Positions 1-5,051 of a stretch of 5,051 nt of DNA are shown in pieces (position 1 is the stretch's first letter; every line of letters begins with the position of its first letter). This DNA comes from Tissierellia bacterium (GTDB lineage: Bacteria; Bacillota; Clostridia; Tissierellales; Dethiosulfatibacteraceae). The notes under the pieces are model-generated. The model saw only the letters and a program-made list of their open reading frames with translations, searched no databases and was not told the DNA's origin. The position numbers were made by a program, and so were the translations under genes. Location of the stretch: assembly GCA_007116605.1 (NCBI GenBank), contig SKID01000355.1, positions 1-5,051 of the forward strand, read 5' to 3'.

Positions 1-135
1 TGGTTCTTCTGCTGCTGGTTCTTCTGCTGCTGGTTCCTCTGCTGCTGGTTCTTCTGCTACTGGTTCTTCTGCTGCTGGTTCTTCTGCTGCTGGTTCCTCT
101 GCTGCTGGTTCTTCTGCTGCTGGTTCTTCTGCTGC
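1..135 (-). repeat. Nine tandem 15-bp coding repeats (AAEEP units)
   Basis: On the plus strand the unit is TGGTTCTTCTGCTGC, repeated nine times without spacers and phased exactly with codons; on the coding strand it reads Ala-Ala-Glu-Glu-Pro. Copies 3 and 7 from the left carry C instead of T at the seventh base (positions 37 and 97), a silent GAA-to-GAG change. Copy 4 has A at position 59, giving Val in place of Ala. Because the unit is a multiple of three, gain or loss of copies would change linker length without shifting the frame. The array touches the left edge, so the true copy number may be higher. Confidence 0.97.
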
Positions 136-216
136 TGGTGGCTGCTCATTTGCTGAGCAACCAACCACTAAAGAAAATGTTAACATCAACACTAATACTA
201 TCGCTAATTTTTTCAT
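1..216 (-). CDS. Lipoprotein with AAEEP-repeat linker (N-terminal 72 residues, gene continues past the left edge)
   Basis: The reading frame opens at the ATG in 214-216 and stays open to base 1, giving 72 residues with no stop, so the C-terminal part is missing. Residues 1-20 form a lipoprotein signal peptide: MKK, then a hydrophobic run rich in L, V and I, then the lipobox V-V-G-C. Cys20 is the predicted lipidated residue after signal peptidase II cleavage. A short SANEQPP stretch follows, then nine AAEEP units (residues 28-72; one reads VAEEP), which form an acidic, probably extended spacer. The start is supported by AAAAGGAG six bases upstream. In this design the spacer usually holds a folded extracellular domain off the membrane; in clostridia that domain is often a substrate-binding protein of an ABC transporter, but none of it is visible here, so the function is unknown. 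The gene lies 264 bp downstream of the SLH protein gene on the same strand. I am confident of the lipoprotein call and not of any role. Confidence 0.88.
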   Translation of the reverse strand, partial: MKKLAIVLVLMLTFSLVVGCSANEQPPAAEEPAAEEPAAEEPAAEEPAAEEPVAEEPAAEEPAAEEPAAEEP

Positions 217-222
217 AAAAAA

Positions 223-230
223 CTCCTTTT
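223..230 (-). promoter_or_regulatory. Ribosome binding site of the lipoprotein gene
   Basis: AAAAGGAG on the minus strand is followed by six T residues and then the ATG at 214-216. The match to the Shine-Dalgarno core and the spacing are both good, and this fixes the start codon. Part of the site can pair with a CCTTTTT stretch further upstream (see findings). Confidence 0.85.
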
Positions 231-405
231 TATTAAATCGTTATCAAAAAGGTTCTTGTTTTTAGCTGACGTATAAAACATCAACTACATCTCAAAACCC
301 ATCTTCTGTAATTCTCATATGCTTCTCTTCTACTTATAGAAGTTCTATCTTACCACGATTGGTCACAGGGTATAATCATTCTTTTCAAACACAAATAGTA
401 TGTTC

Positions 406-432
406 TGAGGTGGCTATTGATGAGTCACCTCA
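406..432 (-). terminator. Hairpin downstream of the SLH protein gene, possible terminator
   Basis: TGAGGTG (406-412) pairs with CACCTCA (426-432). After one mismatch, two further pairs (414-415 with 423-424) close a seven-base loop. The hairpin begins about 48 bases after the surface-protein stop codon, where a terminator would be expected. It lacks a clean U-tract: the minus-strand transcript continues GAACATACTATTTG. It may therefore be a weak terminator, a 3'-end-stabilising stem, or an operator-like inverted repeat. Confidence 0.35.
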
Positions 433-480
433 AATATTATGGTATCACTCTACTTTCAATAATCTCAAAAGCTAAACTAT

Positions 481-3400
481 TTATTCCCAGACTAATGAAG
501 GATAACTTCCTTCTACAATCACCCATATACTCGTATTCCAACTGTCAAATGTTGCTACTTGTTGCATTTCAGCTGTAGTCTTTCCTTCACCTGCTCTCGA
601 ATCAGCTGTCCCAGATGACTCTGTATCCCAATAGCTGTCCGTAACTGCATCTGGTAATGTGACTCCAAATGACCATCCTAACAATCCACCTACTCTAGTA
701 TTTCCAGAAACTTCACCTGTTGAATAGCTATTGGTAATGGTGCCATTATTTCTTAAATAGCCTATCAAACCACCAATTTCTGTATTCCCACTCACATTAC
801 CTGTTGCGTAACTATCAACAAAACTGTCTCCTTCCCATGCTCGACCAGCTAATCCGCCTAGACGCCTTGAACTCGCGCCTATTCCTGTGACATTTCCAGT
901 AGCATAACACTTTGAAAAGCTAGAGTTTTGACTGTTACCGACTAAACCACCTATACTTTGACTGTTAGAGGCTGTCCCTGTGACATCCACATTGGCACTA
1001 GATTGTTCAATGCTTGAAGTAAATGCATGTCCTACTAAACCACCAACCCTACTAGTTCCTTGAACAACACCATTCACATGACAATTAATAATCAGTCCAT
1101 TTGTTGACCATCCCACAAGTGCTCCTGTGTATTCTCCACCAATAATTTGGGCATTATTAAGGGTTAAATTCTTTATTGTAGCATTTTCTATACGGCCAAA
1201 TAATCCAACAGCATCAGCTGAACCCGTTATGGTCAGGTTACTAATTGTATAGCCGTTTCCATCAAAATAACCCTTAAATCGGTCATATGTGCTAGAATTG
1301 TCCCCAATTGGTGTCCAATTTTCAATGCTTTCTAAATCTATATGACTCATAAGCTTGTAGTAAGCTTCTAAATCAGAGTTCACATTTCTCAAGTGACTGG
1401 CTGTCATGATAATATATGGATCTTCTGCTGTTCCACTTCCATCTGCAAATGCAATGTCATAAACCATAAAAACAGGCAGATTTGACATAGTAACCTCTTT
1501 ATTGGTTGCAACAAACACAACATCATAGACTTCGTTGTTGTCTACTCTGAGATCATATCCTTTAACTAATCGTCCTTCAACTAAATCTGATTGGCTACCC
1601 ACAGTAATACTCTCTAATTCATTACCGTTATAGTTCAATCGATAAATAACTACATCATCAGCCAATGGCTTGAATCGTTCTTGCATTTCATTAAATTCAT
1701 CATCTAACAAACTCACGCTAATCAAGCTGTTTTCGTTGTAAACGCCTTTAATTCTTGAAAGTTTAAAAACATTTTCAACATTATCATTTTTTTCTTCAAC
1801 TTGCTTGATTCCAGCAATTTCATTTTTCTCGTTTAAAACAAGCTCGAAAAACTCATTATTTAGATTAAGTAATGTTCTGCTATTGTTTTCATCCGTGTTG
1901 TATGTTTTAGTCATTCCAGATTCGTAAACACGGACTTGTGCAATTTCTTTATTGTTATCATTTAGAGCAAAAGACATGCTTTGAATGACTGCAAAGACAC
2001 CTTCACTCACCGGTGTAGTGTATTCTCCTTCGTCAATTCTCATAATATCAACTGAAAAACCATTATCTCTTAGAAGCGCTACTCCTGTCAATCGATTATG
2101 AATCTCTTTTAAACTTAATGTCTTCCAAAGCCGAGCATTTCCTATGGCATCGAACATTAAAGTTTGATCGTCGATGATATACTTACCACCAACAACATTG
2201 ATTCTCTTATTTGTTTCTACATCATTCAAAAGAGTGTCTAAATCTTTTTTAACAATAGATGTAATCATCCCAGCTTCGTCCACCTTATACTGGATAATAT
2301 CTTTTCTATCCACATTAATGGTTAGAGCCGTTGTAGTAGTATTATCTCCAACGTCGAAAACAGGTGTTCCATGAACAACACCAGCCGCATCTTTATCAAC
2401 TGTTAGAGTTTGGATTTTTCCTTCTTGGTTCACCAATTGCACTTGTGGAAGTAACAGGTTAAACTCATCCCCTACAAAACCATTATCTTGTTCTGTGATG
2501 CTTCCCTGCTTGGTCGCAATAACCATTCCAATATGATCAGGTCCTTCAGCTTCTTGTAGCAAGAAAAATGAATATGCATAGCCTACATCATCTAGTAACA
2601 AAACAACTTCTGCACCAGGGACAAACTTGTCTTGTGTTGATTCAGGATTGACTGCCCATCTGTTAGCATACCCTTCAAAATAAGGTCTCAAAGCTGAAGC
2701 CAGGGTGTAAATTTTTCCATCAATGACCACTCTTCCCGACGCAGAAGAAGTTTCAATTCTGTTATCCATAGTAATGACTTCGATTACACCTGTCACAGTC
2801 TCTCTGATGGAACGAATTTGAACTTGTTTGCCATCTCTTGAATTATACACATACAAGATATCTTTCGGTTGGATATCTTCTAGAGTTTCTGCATCTCCAC
2901 CTATGATTAATTTGTCTGAGTCAACCACATCTTTGCCACTATCATCCTGAGTCTTTGGAATTACAATTGTTTCAAATGCGTTTAAAGCAAACGGTTTTCT
3001 TCCTCTAATCTGAAAATTAGAACTATCAAAGGCATCCGTTACTACAAATTTATTGTCCAACTTTTCAATGATGATACTGTCAACTTCACCACTATCAATT
3101 TGTCCATTGCCATTTCGATCTTGCCATACAATATCAATGGTACCACCACTTGTGATTCCTGTATGGTCATCTTGACCCCCATAGAAACCATTATACATAA
3201 TTCTTGTGTTTTCATCTAAAGGAATATTTTGATAAACTTGTCTTCCTTCCACTTCAATACGTATATTGGTCCCTGTTGAAGTGCTATTAATTCTACCCAT
3301 TAATACATTAGAAAGTGACCTTTCAACATGTACAATTTGACCTACTCGATTTTTATACACAACAACATTTTGAAATACATAATCCTCTAAGCTTATCGTT

Positions 3401-4086
3401 GAAGCTAATTTTTCTTCACCATAAACATCACTATACTCTAAAAACACTTCTTCTGTTGACACAAGCTTTTGTATCAGTTTTTCACCTTTAGCATTCACCA
3501 CAAATAAACCGTTCTCATTTAACTCAACGTACTCATTATATAGTGCGTTAAATATAATTTTAGCAACATTTCCACGATCGGCGTAATTTGATGACATGGT
3601 TACATCTTTTAGCAATTCTAAGTCATAAGCTTTAATTAAATAATTTGTTGGCCATTTACCAATTAGTCCTTCATCTACATACCCTAACGTTCTCATAGTC
3701 ATTGTAATGGCTTCATTAAATGACACTTTATTATTAGGTTTGAACGAACCATCAGGATAACCCTGAATAATCTCCAAATCTGATGCTAATGATATATATG
3801 ATTCTGCCCAATGACCTCTCACATCTTTAAACTGAGATTGCAAATTATCTGCTACCTCTCCATATCCTAAGGCCACAATTAACATTTTAGCCATCTGAGC
3901 TCTCGTAACCGTTTCATTGGCTCTGTAAGTGCCATCAGGAAATCCATCAATAATTCCCAATGCTGTCATCGCTGCTACTGCTTCTTCAAAATCTGTCCCT
4001 AAAACATCTTTTGGTGTCCCAAAAGCAACTGTAAAACTGGATAATACTAGGCTAATAACTAATATAATTGACAAATATTTTTTCAT
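481..4086 (-). CDS. SLH-anchored surface protein with C-terminal GLUG repeats
   Basis: A 1201-residue secreted protein. Residues 1-23 are a signal peptide (MKKYLS, hydrophobic core, A-F-G before Thr24). Three SLH repeats follow at about 33-183, including FKDVRGHWAESY and G-Y/F-P-D-G motifs; such repeats bind pyruvylated secondary cell-wall polymer and hold the protein on the wall. About 185-879 is beta-rich and matches no domain I recognise. It contains one EF-hand-like loop, D323 to E334, and several strand-turn-strand units ending in D/N-x-x-G-x-I patterns. From about 880 comes GSGTAEDPY, then FKGYFDGNGYTISNL and seven GLUG units, closing with YWDT and PSLVWE, typical of GLUG beta-helix proteins and adhesins. 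The only two cysteines (1002, 1060) lie in this domain. An upstream in-frame ATG at 4099-4101 would add MGVKL, but the later ATG is preferred because GGGGGTGAA sits directly before it and the signal peptide begins there. It follows the GGT-like gene by 14 bp. A structural or adhesive role is inferred; the partner is unknown. Confidence 0.92.
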   Translation of the reverse strand: MKKYLSIILVISLVLSSFTVAFGTPKDVLGTDFEEAVAAMTALGIIDGFPDGTYRANETVTRAQMAKMLIVALGYGEVADNLQSQFKDVRGHWAESYISLASDLEIIQGYPDGSFKPNNKVSFNEAITMTMRTLGYVDEGLIGKWPTNYLIKAYDLELLKDVTMSSNYADRGNVAKIIFNALYNEYVELNENGLFVVNAKGEKLIQKLVSTEEVFLEYSDVYGEEKLASTISLEDYVFQNVVVYKNRVGQIVHVERSLSNVLMGRINSTSTGTNIRIEVEGRQVYQNIPLDENTRIMYNGFYGGQDDHTGITSGGTIDIVWQDRNGNGQIDSGEVDSIIIEKLDNKFVVTDAFDSSNFQIRGRKPFALNAFETIVIPKTQDDSGKDVVDSDKLIIGGDAETLEDIQPKDILYVYNSRDGKQVQIRSIRETVTGVIEVITMDNRIETSSASGRVVIDGKIYTLASALRPYFEGYANRWAVNPESTQDKFVPGAEVVLLLDDVGYAYSFFLLQEAEGPDHIGMVIATKQGSITEQDNGFVGDEFNLLLPQVQLVNQEGKIQTLTVDKDAAGVVHGTPVFDVGDNTTTTALTINVDRKDIIQYKVDEAGMITSIVKKDLDTLLNDVETNKRINVVGGKYIIDDQTLMFDAIGNARLWKTLSLKEIHNRLTGVALLRDNGFSVDIMRIDEGEYTTPVSEGVFAVIQSMSFALNDNNKEIAQVRVYESGMTKTYNTDENNSRTLLNLNNEFFELVLNEKNEIAGIKQVEEKNDNVENVFKLSRIKGVYNENSLISVSLLDDEFNEMQERFKPLADDVVIYRLNYNGNELESITVGSQSDLVEGRLVKGYDLRVDNNEVYDVVFVATNKEVTMSNLPVFMVYDIAFADGSGTAEDPYIIMTASHLRNVNSDLEAYYKLMSHIDLESIENWTPIGDNSSTYDRFKGYFDGNGYTISNLTITGSADAVGLFGRIENATIKNLTLNNAQIIGGEYTGALVGWSTNGLIINCHVNGVVQGTSRVGGLVGHAFTSSIEQSSANVDVTGTASNSQSIGGLVGNSQNSSFSKCYATGNVTGIGASSRRLGGLAGRAWEGDSFVDSYATGNVSGNTEIGGLIGYLRNNGTITNSYSTGEVSGNTRVGGLLGWSFGVTLPDAVTDSYWDTESSGTADSRAGEGKTTAEMQQVATFDSWNTSIWVIVEGSYPSLVWE
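670..1209 (-). repeat. Seven GLUG repeats in the surface protein
   Basis: The repeat core, consensus V/I-G-G-L-V-G, recurs at protein residues near 960 (VGLFG), 987 (TGALVG), 1014 (VGGLVG), 1045 (IGGLVG), 1076 (LGGLAG), 1104 (IGGLIG) and 1132 (VGGLLG). Spacings are 27, 27, 31, 31, 28 and 28 residues. Between cores runs a second consensus close to S-Y-A-T-G-N-V-S-G. Regular rungs of this length fit a right-handed beta-helix. The repeats have diverged at DNA level, so they are old, unlike the near-identical 15-bp repeats at the left edge. Confidence 0.9.
3538..3990 (-). other. SLH anchoring region (three repeats) within the surface protein
   Basis: SLH1 (about residues 33-74) lacks the usual F-x-D-V-x-x-H-W-A opening but keeps GIIDGFPDGTYR and the motif TRAQ (61-64). 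SLH2 (86-136) has the full FKDVRGHWA opening and GYPDGSF, but SFNE (122-125) replaces the TRAE-type motif. SLH3 (about 139-183) is the most diverged, with GKWPTNYLIKAY and DRGN (170-173). Three tandem copies at the N-terminus, directly after the signal peptide, is the usual arrangement for a functional wall anchor. Confidence 0.85.
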
Positions 4087-4090
4087 TAAT

Positions 4091-4099
4091 TTCACCCCC
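4091..4099 (-). promoter_or_regulatory. Ribosome binding site that sets the start of the SLH protein
   Basis: On the minus strand GGGGGTGAA precedes the ATG at 4084-4086. It matches the AGGAGGTGA consensus over the GG-GGTGA part, and six bases separate the GGGGGTG core from the start codon. The alternative ATG at 4099-4101 overlaps this site and the last base of the preceding stop codon and has no such site of its own, so the downstream ATG is the better start. Confidence 0.8.
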
Positions 4100-4100
4100 A

Positions 4101-5051
4101 TTAATAAGCTAACGCTTTACCATCTCTTCTAAAGTCAGCTCCTGCTCTAAAAGTATTGGTTTGTTTATCATAGACAATGCCATGCACTGATCCATATGAT
4201 CCGTGAACAAAAGTCTGGTGTCCTATTATTTGTAGTTCTTCAACAGTTTGTGAATCAAAACTTCTTTCTAACTCCAGAGGACCGAAATAATCTTGAAAGA
4301 TTCTAGGTGCATTAATAATTTCTTGTATATCCATTCCAAAATCAATAAGTCCACTGACAATTAAGGCGTTAATATGCGGAATCGTTGATCCTCCAGGTGT
4401 TCCAACCGCTGCCATGAAATCCCCATCTTCATCAAAAATTAGTAACGGTGCCATGGTACTTCTTGCTCGTTTACCTGCTTCTGGGAAATTAACTGGCCAA
4501 AGAGTTGATGAAAAATTCAAAGTATGATTATTCAACAAGAAACCACAATCTCTAACTGTAATTCCTGAACCAAAGTAATGTCCTAAGGTATTCGTCATTG
4601 AGACTGCATTACCAAATTGATCTGTTACCACCATATGCGTAGTACTTGCAGACTCTTCATCTGGACGTCCTTTTGCAGCAATGAGTGTTGGGTTTTCTAA
4701 GTCTATTGATGCTACTCTGCTTTTTGCATACGGTTTAGATACCATAATATCTGCATATCTTTGATAGTTCGCAATATCCCCCAAATAGGAATAAGAATCA
4801 ATGGTAGCTAGCTTAAATATTTCTGCCCAAACATTTAATGCTTCGCTAGTGTTATGACCCATTGATGTGATATCATAAAATTCTGCCATGTTTAAGGACT
4901 GTAGAATCGCAACACCACCTCTACTTGACGGTGAAACAGACACAACTTCATGATCTCTGTAAGTGGTTCTAACAGGTTCTCTAATTTCTACTTCATAATT
5001 TGCTAAATCTTCTAATGTCATAATACCGCCCTCAGCTTTTAAAGAGCTCAA
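4101..5051 (-). CDS. Gamma-glutamyltranspeptidase-family hydrolase (C-terminal 316 residues; start lies beyond the right edge)
   Basis: The frame is open at the right edge, so the TTG there is an internal Leu codon. The fragment corresponds to roughly residue 255 onward of E. coli GGT and ends normally with KALAY. GGT enzymes cleave themselves before a Thr that becomes the nucleophile, then hydrolyse or transfer gamma-glutamyl groups; most act outside the membrane. Visible landmarks: GGIMTLEDLANYEV, PSSRGG in place of PPSSGG, the processing site SAS/TTH with catalytic Thr137, D-x-x-GNAVSMTNT, FGSGI, LLNN, RST-MAP (Ser198, Thr199) and the oxyanion GTPGGS (Gly220, Gly221). The 180-residue small subunit is complete. 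Aligned without gaps to the E. coli enzyme as I recall it, Thr409 is kept (Thr155), but Asn411 is Gly157, Gln430 is His176, Asp433 is Asn179 and Ser463 is Thr199. Family membership is secure; true glutathione activity is not, and an acylase-like or other amide specificity is possible. It is probably the upstream gene of an operon with the SLH protein. Confidence 0.93.
   Translation of the reverse strand: MSSLKAEGGIMTLEDLANYEVEIREPVRTTYRDHEVVSVSPSSRGGVAILQSLNMAEFYDITSMGHNTSEALNVWAEIFKLATIDSYSYLGDIANYQRYADIMVSKPYAKSRVASIDLENPTLIAAKGRPDEESASTTHMVVTDQFGNAVSMTNTLGHYFGSGITVRDCGFLLNNHTLNFSSTLWPVNFPEAGKRARSTMAPLLIFDEDGDFMAAVGTPGGSTIPHINALIVSGLIDFGMDIQEIINAPRIFQDYFGPLELERSFDSQTVEELQIIGHQTFVHGSYGSVHGIVYDKQTNTFRAGADFRRDGKALAY

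Larger units (their letters stand above)
217..480. other. Intergenic region between the SLH protein and lipoprotein genes
   Basis: This 264-bp gap holds no open frame of note on either strand. From the SLH side it contains a hairpin at 406-432, a second small inverted repeat at 327-342 (six pairs, four-base loop), and a CCTTTTT/AAAAAGG inverted repeat (225-231 with 246-252) overlapping the ribosome binding site of the lipoprotein gene. I looked for -35/-10 pairs reading leftward. Possible -10 elements such as TATACG (minus strand, near 270) have only poor -35 partners, so I do not call a promoter, although one is expected here if the lipoprotein gene is transcribed independently. No known riboswitch or T-box consensus was recognised. 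Confidence 0.6.

Noticed and set aside
1..135. CRISPR-like array
   Set aside because: The 15-bp units are directly adjacent with no spacers, are in frame with a lipoprotein signal peptide, and encode a typical acidic linker.
327..342. Small inverted repeat CTTCTA-CTTA-TAGAAG as a terminator or operator
   Set aside because: Only six mostly A/T pairs with no U-tract on either strand; such a short match is expected by chance in AT-rich DNA.
253..400. Promoter or riboswitch ahead of the lipoprotein gene
   Set aside because: TATACC, TATAAG and TATACG boxes occur on the minus strand, but none has a reasonable -35 box at 16-18 bases, and no known riboswitch consensus was recognised.
2174..2374. 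Plus-strand open frame of 66 codons
   Set aside because: It lies entirely antisense within the SLH protein gene, has no good ribosome binding site, and its product resembles no protein; it is a shadow of the minus-strand gene.
4084..4101. ATG at 4099-4101 as the start of the SLH protein
   Set aside because: It would place the ribosome binding site inside the coding region and add MGVKL before a normal signal peptide; the ATG at 4084-4086 has the correctly spaced site.
3929..4132. Plus-strand open frame of 67 codons
   Set aside because: It is antisense to the SLH/signal-peptide coding region and the gene junction, with no recognisable product or start signal.
5049..5051. TTG at the right edge as the start of the GGT-like gene
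   Set aside because: The family has about 250 residues before this point, and the sequence following the TTG is the conserved mid-protein GG-x-MTLEDLANY region, so the gene is cut by the window edge.

Overview
The window is AT-rich and every gene in it lies on the minus strand, so transcription runs from right to left. The features point to a low-GC, Gram-positive-type bacterium, most likely a member of the Clostridia. These are an S-layer-homology (SLH) surface protein with a Gram-positive-style signal peptide, strong AGGAGGTGA-type ribosome binding sites, a lipoprotein with a charged repetitive linker, and mostly A/T-ending codons. I cannot name a genus from the sequence alone.

Layout, right to left. 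(1) 4101-5051: the C-terminal part of a gamma-glutamyltranspeptidase (GGT) family N-terminal-nucleophile hydrolase, whose start lies beyond the right edge. It includes the autoprocessing/catalytic Thr and the complete small subunit. Several residues that bind the gamma-glutamyl group in E. coli GGT are changed. (2) 481-4086: a 1201-residue secreted surface protein, starting 14 bp after the GGT stop codon. It has a signal peptide, three N-terminal SLH repeats for cell-wall anchoring, a long beta-rich middle of unknown function with one EF-hand-like loop, and a C-terminal beta-helix-type domain with seven GLUG repeats. (3) 217-480: a 264-bp non-coding gap with a hairpin just after the surface-protein gene and a strong ribosome binding site for the next gene. 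I find no convincing promoter or known riboswitch in it. (4) 1-216: the start of a lipoprotein gene that runs off the left edge. It has a signal peptide with lipobox, followed by nine in-frame copies of a 15-bp repeat encoding AAEEP.

All three products are, or are likely to be, exported or cell-surface proteins. The GGT-like gene and the SLH/GLUG gene look co-transcribed from their tight spacing. The lipoprotein may be a separate unit. I see no mobile element, CRISPR array, tRNA or rRNA. Nothing amounts to a clear new system. The most notable points are the altered substrate pocket of the GGT-like enzyme, its tight coupling to a wall-anchored GLUG protein, and the recently duplicated 60-bp block in the lipoprotein linker.
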